Origin: Gracilaria gracilis
Lineage: Eukaryota > Rhodophyta > Florideophyceae > Gracilariales > Gracilariaceae
Direction: 5' to 3'
Length of the DNA stretch: 64,000 bases
Assembly: GCA_030374805.1 (NCBI GenBank)
Contig: JARGSG010000115.1
Coordinates: 117,147 to 181,146, forward strand
A program made the position numbers and the translations under genes. Positions 30,966 to 41,602 of this stretch are shown here, piece after piece. Numbering within the stretch: the stretch's first letter is position 1; each line of letters begins with the position of its first letter. The notes under the pieces were generated by a model, which saw only the letters and a list, made by a program, of their open reading frames with translations, was not told where the DNA came from and searched no databases.

Positions 30966-31109
30966 TTTCTTTTGAACACATGAAGGGCTTCAAATTGAAG
31001 CCTTCAATACCACTGCGGATTTGCTTTACTGCGATGTCATTTGTTGTTGTTGTTGTTGCGAAGAGAAAAAATGTCACCTCAAAGAGAACGAGTAGAGAAA
31101 TAAATTTCA

Positions 31110-31755
31110 TTGTCGTTAGTGGAGGCTCTACAGGGCAACTTGCGATCGCAAAGCATCCTGGTTCAGCGTATAGCCAAGCTGTTGCAAAGGTTGAGCGCAA
31201 CATGCAGTGTGTTCGTGGTATGGATCCCTAGCCATTGCGGTGTGTCTGAAAATGAAGAAGTAGACGAGCTTGCGAAATCGGGTTTAAAGATATCCCTTGC
31301 TCGGCAAACGGAGGTTCCAGTGGATTTTAATGACGTGAAAGCGCAATTAAAGCAGAAAGGAAGGAGTAAGTTGCTTTTTGAAGTAGCGGATAACGAAGAA
31401 CAGGGGAACATACGGCGTTCCGAGGTCACATTGGCGCAGTTCGCCACTACACACGTTCCAACGCTGCACCCGGTTAGCTCATACCTCAATGGAAAAGTTA
31501 AGCGTTGTGAATGTGGAACGGCAGCCAAGAAAGACGTAGAACATGTGCTTTTTCGGTGCGCTCTTACCAACGCAGCTCGACGCGCTGTGCTCCCGACAGT
31601 TAGAGAACGAAAAGACAAGTCGTTGTTAGATAAGATTAAGGAATGGCCGTCACGGTTTTTGGCCTTCTTTAAGAGAGAGAACTATCTCTAGATAGAACTA
31701 CTGCCGCCTCGAAATCAGGGGCGGCTGACCATAATAAAGAAGAAGAAGAAATAAA
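31110..31755 (+). pseudogene. LINE 3' fragment, second copy, with RNase H C-terminal part and Cys/His motif
   Basis: This plus-strand copy is alignable by eye to the minus-strand one: EALQGNLRSQ, VWIPSHCGVSENEEVDELAKSG, EEQGNIRRSEVTLAQFA, the CECGTAAKKDVEHVLFRC zinc-binding motif and IKEWPSRFLAFFKREN before a stop near 31,690. The first catalytic residues of RNase H are missing, so it is more severely 5' truncated. After the stop lie AGGGGCGGCTGACC and a (GAA)n-rich tail (31,735-31,755), a likely LINE 3' end. It is inactive. With the other copy it forms a head-to-head pair. Confidence 0.7.
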
Positions 31756-34700
31756 TCTATACCTGGTAAGAATGGAAAAGTTTTGGCTTTCTAAAGAAGG
31801 ACAGCTACCTAGCTAACTAGAGTAAGTTCTTGTGGTTGTGGAGGAGGTATTTATCGACCGCAGTTAAGAAGAATAAGAAAATTCTCACCCAAAGGCTTTG
31901 TTTCTATGACGATGATCATTAGTGATGTGAGTTTCAAGAGAAACGCAGCACTGATTCGCTAGATGTCACCGATGAACTACAGGATAGGTTCAAAAGCATT
32001 GAATGAAAACTGCATACGTATGCAGTTTTCTCACTCACGCACACTCACTTTTCGATGGTTTTTGAAGAACGCTTTGTATTCTCCTTTGCGGCAGTTTCGC
32101 CGCAAACAGTCCTCCAAATTGCATCTAGAATGAAATGAAGTTTCATACGTTTCGCCTAAATAGGGGACCCGCAGTTTCGACCCACCGTTCGGACGTTATG
32201 AAATCACTGTTCTAGTGTTTATTCATCTCAAAAATCGTTCAGATTGCTTCTACAAGTTTAGAATTGGTTCTGCAAGGCAGAGCTACAAAAAAGAGAGCGT
32301 GTTTTCTGGATGACGTGTGATCAGAGTCGTCTTTTCGATTTCAGGGTCGAAGTCTGATGGATAACGAATTCAATCGAAGAAATCTAGGGTTCTTTGTAAT
32401 TTTCAAGATACCAAAGAAGACGAACGGCGGAAGTCACTTGAAGTGAAGTTCCTTTGTAACCTTTTAATCGGAGAACACTAATGCCAGTGTATGATACAAA
32501 ATAGAACAGTCAGTCCACGATACGTTTTCGGTGTTTAGCCTTTGTCGACTTGAAGACCAGGACTCGACATTCCTGGAGTAAGTTCCATCCAGTCATTTCG
32601 AGATCAGTATGTGTACTGGGTGCATCTTGTCCGAAGAAACATCACGCTGTCGATTACACTGAAGTTTAGTCCATGTTGCGCCGCCGTCTCTCGTCAATAA
32701 CGTGGTATCATATGATGATAAGTAGAGGAGGACCGTCGTGAGGTGAGCTGGGGTTCGTCAACCGAGGACTTAGGAAAACATGCATGATTTGCAGGGTACA
32801 ACGCAATGAGAGTAAGCTAAGAAGAGACTGTTTATCGATAAGGAAGATAAGGAATGGCATGCCATTTTTAGGATTGCGGTCCACGCTCTGCTGCATCGGT
32901 CACGAATGGCCTCAAAAGCAGTGGTATTATGTTTTCAGGCCCTATAGAAGCTTCTTTCTCACTTCGCTCCTGTCGTTCACCATCTACCATCCCATACATT
33001 AGAACATGGAGAGACAAGCTGTTCTCCTCTTTTTCAGTTTGATGCCGCAGAATCCGTTGAGTTAGAACGAATAGTTTGTTTCATTCGCTTGCTAATTCTA
33101 ACATTCACAATGAGTATTCAAAAAGGTTCCGTACAGAAAGACTCAAACAAGTGTCTCATTATCCAAAGAACACGGCGAATCTATCTCAAGTCTTGTAAGA
33201 TCGTGACCAGTTTAGGTATGGTAATCTTTTTACCCATTATTGCTCACATCTTCTCTTGCCATTTGTGATATTGGTCAACGTCGGCTTATAATCGTGCATT
33301 TACAACCGAGAAGAAATGAATTCTGAATGCTTGGCAGACGCAAATGAGGCACCAAACAAATAGCGCTTAAATCAACGTGTGCGCTCATAAAAAAGTGGGG
33401 AGGAGGGAGAACAGCGTTTGAATTCATTCCCTGCTCTGACCTGTGCCCAGATCAAAGTGAAACATCAAGTGTGACTCATGAAGACCTGCTCCTTATGTGG
33501 TAAATACATGTGGTTTTCAGCACACATGATCGATCCTGCACTGAATATGCTGGTTGGATTGACAGAGGTATCATTGAACTCATCGGCCAGAAATGAGGGG
33601 CGTCTGTTCTTTAGACATATATCGAAAACAATGATGAGAAAACTCGTGTTCCCATCTCCCCCTTTTCCCCCCCTTGCCCAAAGTTGATTCGCCCAGAAGA
33701 CACCCATTCCATTCGATTAAAGTGGAAGGGCATCCACGAAGATTCTATTTCTTCACTTCTGTCGAATGCCCAATGGATTGATTGGAGGTCACCCATTTGT
33801 CCTGATGGTTCGAAGACTAATCGAAATCTTAAATCAACACGATCAACCAGAGATGATTGAAAGGATTCGATTCCAAACCGGGCCAGACCCTTTTTAAACA
33901 GCTTCCTGCCATGAATGTTCGAAACGGCCATCTGTGACTAAAGGAAGCAAGCGAGTCAACTTCACAGGGAATCGGACATGCAAAAATGGAAAGATACAGT
34001 ACACGGGTAGAATAATTGTTGTGCCCATCACAGCGAAAGAGGTACGAACACTTGAAGCATCCAAGGAGTAGCTTTCTACCTTCCACCCACAAGCTAAGCT
34101 GTGTGACTTGTTGGCTGGCGGTCTCAGGGTAGGTCCCAGCCCGAGGTAAAGCAACAAATGCTTTATTCCAAACATGAGAGCCTAGGGTCAATATGTACAA
34201 CAGAAGATGTGGTTACGGGTGTATCCAGACATTGATTTCTTACCATAGAATGGTTGTTGTGGCGCAATCGCTCCTTACTAATCATTTTGAAGAAAGGACA
34301 CGGCTTGTCCGAAACAACATTGGGACCATGTGTTTTTACAAGTTTCAGCACACTACTTTTCCTTCTGTTTGCGGCGATCAAAGAAAACGCTTTAGTGGCA
34401 CTTCCTCTCAATTTTCATTGGTTTGACGACGGAAGACGAAGAGATGAGCAAGAGTAAGAGAATGGACAATATCACCAGGTGTTCTTCTATGCATGATTGG
34501 ACTTCCCCGAACCGGAATGACACTCAAGACTCTTTGAGTGAAGAGTATTGTAGTGAACACTTGTTGTTTCGTTTTGTTTTGTACAAAACGTTCAGCTGTT
34601 GAATCGTTCATAATGAAATAAGCTGGGGGCGATGTGATCCAGCCGTAAGCGGGAGAGACGTATTCTCGCTGTTGTTTGAAATCGAACATGGCATTTCATT

Positions 34701-35036
34701 ACACGCACTTGAGACAAAGGATGGGATGAGGCGAATTCGCATGAAGGGCTTTTTAAAGCTGTATCAAGCACTTGAGTTGGGTGTCTATCAATAGAACGAA
34801 TATGTACAGTACGGGCACGTACTGGTAGGAAAGTAGTCCTCGAAGGATTGGGTTCTTTGTCGCCGATTGTGGCGCCATGCGACGCCTTTTTCTCTTTCAC
34901 GTGCGGCGATACAGAAGGTAGCAACAGACAAGTACGTTGATGCCACACACTGCTGCAGGGTGGATATGTGAACCACTCCCTTGACATTCCATCGTGGGCT
35001 GGACGCAAGCGTGCTGTTCCACTGCTACGTCGTGGC
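31756..35036. other. Long gene-poor stretch
   Basis: About 3.3 kb with no gene I can support. Minus-strand frames at 33,465-34,200 include a hydrophobic piece (GTTIILPVYCIFPFLHV) that might be an exon, but no splice model or family emerges. It contains a 26-bp perfect palindrome (32005-32030) and short inverted repeats near 32,085 and 34,575. Confidence 0.45.
32005..32030. repeat. 26-bp perfect palindrome
   Basis: The 13-base half-site GAAAACTGCATAC is followed at once by its exact reverse complement with no spacer. It could be a binding site for a dimeric protein or a chance/slippage product. Confidence 0.9.
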
Positions 35037-35043
35037 TATAAAA
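35037..35043 (+). promoter_or_regulatory. TATA box candidate
   Basis: TATAAAA lies about 105 bp upstream of the zinc-finger protein ATG at 35148, in CGTGGCTATAAAAGTGACG. The position fits a core promoter with a short 5' UTR. Confidence 0.4.
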
Positions 35044-35147
35044 GTGACGAATAGGTGAGCACTCTGCAGCAACACAAGTGTAGAATGAAGTGAAACAAAG
35101 CTCATCTACACTCGCATAGTGGGTTTGTGAGTGCGGTAGTTGTTGAT

Positions 35148-36131
35148 ATGCATGCAAGTGCGGATTGGTTGCACGAGATGATGCAAAGTGGGAGACAAGA
35201 AAGGTACGATGCTCTTTCACTATACGAGCAGTTGATGAGTTGGGACTTGACGACGACGACGACGACGTCGGCGCACGAAGGACAGCGTTCTTCTGAACAA
35301 AGTGGTGACAGTGTGACACGTGAAGTGAAAGATGACGGGAAAGAACGCAAATGGCGACGAAGACGACAGGGGTTGAAGCCCAGGGAGAAGGGACACCCGT
35401 GCCCAGTAGGAATTTGTGCACAGCTGTTCTCAACAAAGTACAACGCAAAGGCTCACATTCGAGTTCACACGAACGAGCGGCCGTTTGTTTGCACGTTTGG
35501 TTGCGGAGAGTGTTTCAAATGGTGCAGCTCGAAATCGATTCACGAGAAGGCAAAGTGTCGCAACGCTGTGAGAGAGAGGAAGAGAAAGAAGGCGGCGGGC
35601 GGGATGAAAGTTGGCATGCGCACATCAGGAATGGGGGTGTCAAAGGTACACGCCCATGCAGGCGTTAGCAAGGACGCACGTGATGGCATTGTACAGGAGC
35701 TGGTAGCAACGATTGCGCGCAACGCATGCGCAAGTGAGTTCGAGTACGGTACGGGAGGCGTGGGCGGGGATAGCAGCAGCAGTAGTGTTGGTGCTGGTGG
35801 CGGCACTGTTGGTGGCGCGGTGGACGCGACGGTGAACGAAGCGGGAAGCTCGAGCACGTGTGCGTGGGGCGGGGAGCAAGCGGTGGAAGCGCCAAGCAGC
35901 GCGGGCAGGTTGGACGAACGCGGGCTGGTGTGGGTGGGCGGGTTGGGGCCCGGCTCGGAGGGATGGAGGCGCAACGAGTGGGTGGAGGAGCTGTTGGACG
36001 GCGGCGGCAGCGCAAACGACGGCTGGACGGACAGCCAGCGGTACTGGGCGACGAGCAGCGACGGCGGCGGCGGCGGCGGGAGGGGAGGCGGAGAGGTGTG
36101 GCTGGAGTGGGACGGTGGTTCGTTGGGTTGA
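35148..36131 (+). CDS. C2H2 zinc-finger protein (327 aa)
   Basis: The ATG at 35148 is chosen because upstream in-frame codons lack ATG and a TATA box sits about 105 bp before it. A basic stretch (ERKWRRRRQGLKPREKG, about residues 66-82) leads into a TFIIIA-like finger (CPVGICAQLFSTKYNAKAHIRVH, C-x4-C-x12-H-x3-H), the linker TNERPF and a second finger, CTFGCGECFKW, ending IHEKAKC, i.e. a C2HC variant. A second basic patch (VRERKRKKAAG) may be a nuclear localisation signal. The C-terminal half is Gly/Ser/Trp-rich and disordered, plausibly an activation domain. It starts a run of four GC-rich plus-strand genes. It is probably a transcription factor; targets are unknown. Confidence 0.8.
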   Translation: MHASADWLHEMMQSGRQERYDALSLYEQLMSWDLTTTTTTSAHEGQRSSEQSGDSVTREVKDDGKERKWRRRRQGLKPREKGHPCPVGICAQLFSTKYNAKAHIRVHTNERPFVCTFGCGECFKWCSSKSIHEKAKCRNAVRERKRKKAAGGMKVGMRTSGMGVSKVHAHAGVSKDARDGIVQELVATIARNACASEFEYGTGGVGGDSSSSSVGAGGGTVGGAVDATVNEAGSSSTCAWGGEQAVEAPSSAGRLDERGLVWVGGLGPGSEGWRRNEWVEELLDGGGSANDGWTDSQRYWATSSDGGGGGGRGGGEVWLEWDGGSLG

Positions 36132-36422
36132 CTGCCGCGCGAGCGCGATGGCGGTTGTAGATTTATGTAGGTAGATAGCGAGGGGCGCCTCATAGATATC
36201 TCGGGTTAGATACGGATACAGTAGATGGCGTCGAGTTTGGCACATGACAAAAAAGCAGCGGCCAGCGCGCCACGAGCACAGCGCCACAAGAGGCGAAGAC
36301 GCGGCGCCAGTAATCTACCCTCGTATCTATGTAGCGTTAACAACGCTACCCTTGGTACGCTGACCTAAGCTCAGGTTGTGCTTCTCTCCGCTCCCCCTTT
36401 ACCCTGTAGAAGATACACACAA

Positions 36423-36433
36423 ATGGCGGCGCC

Positions 36434-36523
<90 letters not shown>

Positions 36524-37565
36524 CCGGCGCGCGCGCGGTGCGTTCGCGCCGCCCGTGCTGACGCCCGCGGCGCTGGTGGCGCTGGCAACGACGGCCGAGG
36601 GGATGGTGCGGCGCGCCGAGCGGCGGCGGCGGCCCGACGGGCAGCTGGTGGCGCTGCGCAACGACGGGCGGCGCATGCACGTGCTGTACCACGCGCCGGC
36701 GGAGCTGACGCACGCGCCGTGCGTGGTGTTCGAGGCGGGCGCCAACAGCTGGTCGCCCGTATGGGAGGAGGTGTGCGCGCGCGTGGGCGCCATGGCGCGC
36801 GTGTTCCGCTACGACCGCGCGGGTTTCGGCTTCTCGGACGCGCCGGCGCCCGCGCGCGAGCGCTCGGTGAGCGCGGTGGTGAGCGACCTACACACGGCGC
36901 TGCTGAGCGCGGGCGCGCGGCCGCCGTACGTGCTGGTGGCGCACTCGCTGGGCGCGCTGTACGCCAACGTGCTGGTGAAGATGCTGCGGCCGGCCGATGT
37001 GTGCGGGGTGGTGTACGTGGACGGCGCGTCGCCGCAGACGGTGCGACTGCTGGAGCGCGTCATCCCGCACCGCACGCCGCCCTACTGGCTGGCCAACGCG
37101 CTGGCGCGCGCGGGGCTGCTGCGGCTGCTGGCGCCGCTGCTGCTGCGCCAGTACACGGCGGCGTTCCGCGGGCGGCTGCGCGCCGAGGCGCGCTCCACCT
37201 GGGCCACGGGCGACTGGCTCATGTCGTACACCTCCGAGTGGGCGGCGGCGCTTCGCGAGAGCAAGGCGGCCGCGCGCCAGCACGACGCCGACGACGGTGC
37301 GCTGCTGCACTTCCCGCCGGGCTGGCTGGGCGACACGCCCATCGCCGTGCTGGTGCCGGATGTGTACGAGCGCACGCGCGGTAAGCGATACGTCGGCGCG
37401 CTGCAGCGCGCGCTGCTGCGCTACTCGTCCGACGCGCGCCTCGTCGCCGTCACCGACTGCGGCCACTTTGTGCAGCTGGAGCGCCCCGACGCCGTCGCCG
37501 CCGCCGTGTGCGCCGTCATTGAGCGCGCGCGCCACAAGCGCCTCATCGCCTCCGACTCACAGTAA
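36423..37565 (+). CDS. Alpha/beta hydrolase with N-terminal poly-Gln (380 aa)
   Basis: The protein starts MAAP and then runs into 28 Gln. The hydrolase core follows: [14 protein letters not shown] (oxyanion strand), [13 protein letters not shown], the nucleophile elbow [10 protein letters not shown] (Ser), VVYVDGASP, a helical cap rich in Ala/Leu/Arg, IAVLVPDVY and the catalytic His in [13 protein letters not shown]. This is the usual order of the alpha/beta-hydrolase fold_1 (esterase/epoxide hydrolase/lipase-like) family, so hydrolysis of an ester or similar bond is expected. The substrate cannot be told. GC content and Arg/Ala richness are far above genes outside the 35-40 kb cluster. No signal peptide is evident. 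Confidence 0.85.
36435..36518. repeat. (CAG)28 trinucleotide repeat
   Basis: Twenty-eight uninterrupted CAG codons encode the poly-Gln near the N terminus of the hydrolase; a CAT follows. Pure tracts of this length are usually length-unstable. Confidence 0.97.
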
Positions 37566-37755
37566 GCCCTGCTGTAAAGCGCCCGACCTCCACCTGCCCT
37601 TATCTATTTGTTTTGTGTTTTGTTGCATTGCGCGCTTTTTCTGTCTGTATACCCGTTGGTACATATCTGTCATACCCGTCGCCGTCGTCGCCCTCCGTCG
37701 CCGTGCCCTGTCGTGCCGCCGCTTCTTCACGCCCCGCCTTACATACAATACAGAC

Positions 37756-39432
37756 ATGCAGCAACCTCCGTCCGTATCCGCCGTCACCGCCGCCGCCGCC
37801 GCCGCCGCCGCCGCTGCCGCCGTCTCGCAGCCCGACCTGCGTGGCGTGCGCCCGTCGCGCGCCGTGCTACCCTCGACTCGTCCAGCTGTCAACCGCTTTG
37901 TGAGGCCGTCCGCAACCGTGCCACGCCCCACCGCGCACGTCAATGCGTCGTCGCTCAATGCATCGTCGCTCAATGCATCGTCGCTCAATGCATCGTCGCT
38001 CAACGCATCGTCGCTCAATGCATCGCCTGCTCAACCACAGCCGGCCGTCAACCGCGTGCTGCCCTCTACTCGCCCATCTGCCAATCGCTACGCAACAGCG
38101 CCCACCGTGCCGCCGCTCGCCAACGCACAGCTAAAGGCGTCGTCGCTGAACACATCGTCTGCTCAACCACAGCCGCCGCTCAAGCGCGTGGTGCCGTCTA
38201 CGCACCCATCTGCGAACCGCTTTGCGAGGCCGCTCACAACCGCCGCACGTGCCACCGCGCACGTCAATGCATCATCGCTCAATGCGCCGTCGCTCAGTGC
38301 ATCGTCTGCTCAACCACAGCCGGCCACCAACCGCGTGCTGCCCTCTACTCGCCCAGCTGTCAACCGCTACGCAACAGCGCCCACCGCGGCGGTGCGCGCC
38401 AACGTACAGCTAAAGGCTTCGTCGCTGAATGTATCGTTTGCTCCACCACAGCCCGCTCAACCACAGCCGGCGGTCAAGCGCGTGCTGCCCTCTACTCGCC
38501 CAGCTGTCAATCGCTATATAACGGCGCCCACTGCGGCAGTGCGCGCCAACGCAAAGTTAAAGGCATCGTCGCTGAATGTATCGTCTGCTCAACCACAGCC
38601 CGCTCAACCACAGCCGGCGGTCAAGCGCGTGCTGCCCTCTACTCGCCCATCTGTCAACCGCTATGCAATGGCGCCCACCGCGGCAGTGAACGCACATCTA
38701 CAGGCATCGTCGCTCAATGCATCGTCTGCTCAACCACAGCCGGCTACCAACCGCGTGGTGCCCTCTACTCGCCCATCTGTCAATCGCTATGCAACGGCGC
38801 CCACCGCGGCGGTGCACGCCAACGCACAGCTAAAGGCATCGTGTGTGCAACCACACACGGCAATCAAGCGCGCACCCGCGCTGTCGCCTGCCAGCATCGC
38901 GCATGCGCATCTGTCCGCCGCTTATGCGCGCGTTTCGTCGTCGCTTGCTGCAACAGCGGCGGCGGCGGCGGCAGCGACGGCCACGCCACGTGCGCTCCCG
39001 CCACATGATGATGACAAACTGCATGTGACCATCTGGAACAGAGTGCAGCGCCGCAAGATTGCGGGAAATGCGGCGCCGTTGCGCAAGAATTTGGCGCGCT
39101 ATCTGCGCGAACACACCGACTGCGAGATGTACGTGCAGCAGGATCGCGCCTCCAACACGCTGCGGAAACGAGCGGCAGCGGCGGTGGCGGTTGCAGATAC
39201 GCGCGCGGTGAAGAGGAAGGCTGTGCCACGCGCTGCGCCGGCTGTGAACACTAATGGAAACGCTGCGGCGGCCATGAGTGGCGCCGATTCGCGGGCGCAG
39301 GCGGCGGACCATGTGGTTTTTGATCTGGAAAAGTTCATCTCGCTCAAGAGTGATGATGAGCTGTGGAAGTGTCACGAGTTTTATGACGGCACTCTGCCGC
39401 CGTTGATGGGCAGTCTGGAGATTCCCAACTGA
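37756..39432 (+). CDS. Tandem-repeat, Ala/Ser/Pro-rich protein with conserved-looking C-terminal module (558 aa)
   Basis: The ATG at 37756 is followed by a poly-Ala run (13 or so) and about seven imperfect repeats of 45-60 residues. Each repeat contains variants of [33 protein letters not shown] and AAVRAN, and an array of NASSL units lies near residues 60-90. The final about 140 residues are different: [20 protein letters not shown] and [20 protein letters not shown], a basic linker, then [19 protein letters not shown] and [15 protein letters not shown]. The C-terminal part looks like a folded, conserved module, possibly nuclear given the basic stretches (VKRKAVPR), but I cannot name its family. 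The repeats resemble Ser/Thr/Pro-rich regulated tails. Confidence 0.65.
   Translation: MQQPPSVSAVTAAAAAAAAAAAVSQPDLRGVRPSRAVLPSTRPAVNRFVRPSATVPRPTAHVNASSLNASSLNASSLNASSLNASSLNASPAQPQPAVNRVLPSTRPSANRYATAPTVPPLANAQLKASSLNTSSAQPQPPLKRVVPSTHPSANRFARPLTTAARATAHVNASSLNAPSLSASSAQPQPATNRVLPSTRPAVNRYATAPTAAVRANVQLKASSLNVSFAPPQPAQPQPAVKRVLPSTRPAVNRYITAPTAAVRANAKLKASSLNVSSAQPQPAQPQPAVKRVLPSTRPSVNRYAMAPTAAVNAHLQASSLNASSAQPQPATNRVVPSTRPSVNRYATAPTAAVHANAQLKASCVQPHTAIKRAPALSPASIAHAHLSAAYARVSSSLAATAAAAAAATATPRALPPHDDDKLHVTIWNRVQRRKIAGNAAPLRKNLARYLREHTDCEMYVQQDRASNTLRKRAAAAVAVADTRAVKRKAVPRAAPAVNTNGNAAAAMSGADSRAQAADHVVFDLEKFISLKSDDELWKCHEFYDGTLPPLMGSLEIPN
37941..38027. repeat. 15-bp tandem repeat encoding NASSL
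   Basis: About six copies of a 15-bp unit (TCGTCGCTCAATGCA with small variants) lie inside the tandem-repeat protein gene. Longer 150-180-bp repeat units continue to about 38,850. Confidence 0.85.
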
Positions 39433-39747
39433 GTGCCGCTCGGTTTGGATGAATACGCGCAATCTACCGAAGGTATCTACAGTATCTACCTTCGTAAACA
39501 AATGTAAAACGGGCAGCAACACGTCCAACAATCGACGCCATCGGCGCCTTTTCCAGCCACCACATGACCGTTTTTATTTGTGCACTTTGTTTGCAACGCG
39601 CGCTCGCGAGCGTTGTTGCCGCCCAACTTGTGATTGGCGCATTGCTCCACACTGCTTCTGCCACGTCTTTGTCATCTCGCACTCGCTCGTTCGTTCCTAT
39701 TTCACCAGCAGCAACTCGCCCTCGTCGCATCGTCTCCCTCCCCCCCT

Positions 39748-39764
39748 CCCCCCCCCCCCCCCCC
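39748..39764. repeat. C17 homopolymer
   Basis: Seventeen consecutive C in the pyrimidine-rich leader of the SPFH gene. The length may be unreliable. Confidence 0.9.
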
Positions 39765-39837
39765 ACTCCCCACGCCTCCTCTCTCTCTTCCATCTGTTTT
39801 CCCCACACCGCTCTTCCCTCCGCACACACCAACCACC

Positions 39838-40635
39838 ATGGAACCGCCCGCCGCCGCCGCCATGGACGACTTTTCCCATACTGACACCCCGTTCAAACCC
39901 GACAACACGATGTGCATGTCCACCCCGCTCGACATCATCCTGCCCTGTCTCAACTGCTTCGTGCTGCCGGAAAAACGTCAAATCGTCCAACTCTTCTTCG
40001 GAAAGTATCACGGTACCATCACCGAGCCCGGCTGCTACTGCCGAACCGGCCTGGGCATGGAGCTACGCCGCGTCGACACCGACCTTAACACCTTCGACAT
40101 GGCCAACACAAAGGTGCTCGACGCGCGCGGAAACCCCGTCGTCATCTCCGGTGTGGTCACCTACTTCATCGAAGATACCAGAAAGGCCGCCATCGACGTC
40201 CGAGACCCTCACCGCTTCGTGCACGACCAGGCGCCCGCTGTGTTGAAACGCGTCGTCTCACAGTTTCCGTACGAATCTTCCTCCGCCGATGTGCCTAGCT
40301 TACGCTCCGAAACCACCGATGTGTCCAACCGCATGCGCGACGTGCTGCAGACCAAGTGTGCCGTGGCGGGCGTCAAGATCGTCACCTTTAGCATCAACGA
40401 GCTTTCTTACGCGCCGGAGATTGCGCAGGCCATGCTCAAGAGACAGCAGGCGGAGGCGTTGGTGCAGGCGAGAGAAGCGATTGTGCGAGGAGCCAAGCAT
40501 ATTGCGCTGGATGCCGTGCAGGATATGGGAACAGAGCTGCAGCTTTCGCAGGAGAAGAAGGCTGAATTGTTGAGCAATTTGCTCATTGTGTTGGTGGGTG
40601 ATAAGGATGTTACGCCCACATTACAGGTTGCTTGA
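39838..40635 (+). CDS. SPFH/Band 7 (stomatin-like) protein (265 aa)
   Basis: The ATG at 39838 lies in CCACCATGG after a long CT-rich leader. After an acidic start, the Band 7 fold is clear: CFVLPEKRQIVQLFFGKYHG, GTITEPGCY, TFDMANTKVLDARGNPVVIS, GVVTYFIEDTRKAAIDV, an APAVLKRVVSQFPYE segment, then SNRMRDVLQTKCAVAGVKIV, FSINELSYAPEIAQAMLKRQ and AEALVQAREAIVRGA. SPFH proteins oligomerise on membranes and organise lipid microdomains, channels or proteases. There is no obvious transmembrane helix; the Cys residues around LPCLNCFVLP could be palmitoylated. A poly-Cys/hydrophobic hairpin may anchor it. It closes the GC-rich cluster. Confidence 0.85.
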   Translation: MEPPAAAAMDDFSHTDTPFKPDNTMCMSTPLDIILPCLNCFVLPEKRQIVQLFFGKYHGTITEPGCYCRTGLGMELRRVDTDLNTFDMANTKVLDARGNPVVISGVVTYFIEDTRKAAIDVRDPHRFVHDQAPAVLKRVVSQFPYESSSADVPSLRSETTDVSNRMRDVLQTKCAVAGVKIVTFSINELSYAPEIAQAMLKRQQAEALVQAREAIVRGAKHIALDAVQDMGTELQLSQEKKAELLSNLLIVLVGDKDVTPTLQVA

Positions 40636-41602
40636 GCTGCTTGTTGCTGCTATTTGTTTTACTGTCTCTGTCTAGCATGCACGCTCTGTTTATGTGCCTG
40701 TGACTTGTGTGTTGCGCGCTTCATATGTGGTTTCGTTGTTTCCTTTTACTCGTTTCATGTAATGTATTTCGTTGTGCATCATTTCATAACACCTCGAATA
40801 TCTGACATGCCAAGTTGTGACACTACACTTTTCGACTTTATACATACCTATGTCGTTGCATGTCTCTCCTTGAAAACAAAATGGCATTTGCAGCGGTAAA
40901 GTGATGATATAAACACTAACTTCCAACTTGTGAACTCTTGTGAATAATAACTTGCCCAGCTTCCCCTGATCGTGCTGTTTAAGCGTTTCGAAGCGAACGA
41001 TGCGGTTTCAACGCTTCAACACGCGCAAGCTGTTAATCACCACGTCATGGTAATCAAAGCGTTCAAGTTGAACGGTTCAACGTTGCAGTGCGTAATTCTC
41101 TTTGTATGACCTCGTTCTTACCCAACCATGCAACTATGAGCGGACGTTAAACCCCACACTGAGAGGCGGCTATAAAAAAAATAACAGGTCCTTTGCTTCA
41201 TGTCATACGATCAACGCGAGTACACGATTACTTGTCAAAACAGTTAATTAGGGCAAGAGGAGAATGCCTGTGTGAATTAGATGAGAGATCTTTCTACGCA
41301 GTATTATTGAACCTCATACCAAAGTCTACGAATTAAGGAATTTTTGGCTGCACCCAGTGCAGACTTAAAAAGCACAAGCACGATGCCAGTATGATCGTGA
41401 GAGAGGTTCCTATAATCTTATCCAACTAGGGGCTTCCAGTTTATACATGTACAGTGAAGATTAGTGTACCATCAAGGTGCGATCGTGATTAATTATGATG
41501 CAACGGCGAAAAGGGAGACAATTGCTTGCCCTGTATCCGCTCGTACATGCTGTCGGCGGTCGAAATAACTTACTGACGGATCCAGTCATACGAGCCTGGC
41601 GG
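40636..41602. other. Intergenic, no gene seen
   Basis: AT-rich sequence downstream of the SPFH gene. Short frames only. Confidence 0.5.

Noticed and set aside
35540-36287. Minus-strand Ser/Pro- and Ala-rich ORFs opposite the C2H2 gene
   Set aside because: Antisense shadows in GC-rich, Gly-coding sequence without any domain.
36719-37384. Arg/Ala/Gly-rich alternate-frame ORFs over the hydrolase (both strands)
   Set aside because: Products of very high GC; the hydrolase frame has the full catalytic triad.
37608-39008. 466-codon alternate frame over the tandem-repeat protein
   Set aside because: It shares the repeat periodicity but has Cys/Arg-rich content and no ordered C terminus. The chosen frame has a sensible start and a distinct C-terminal module.
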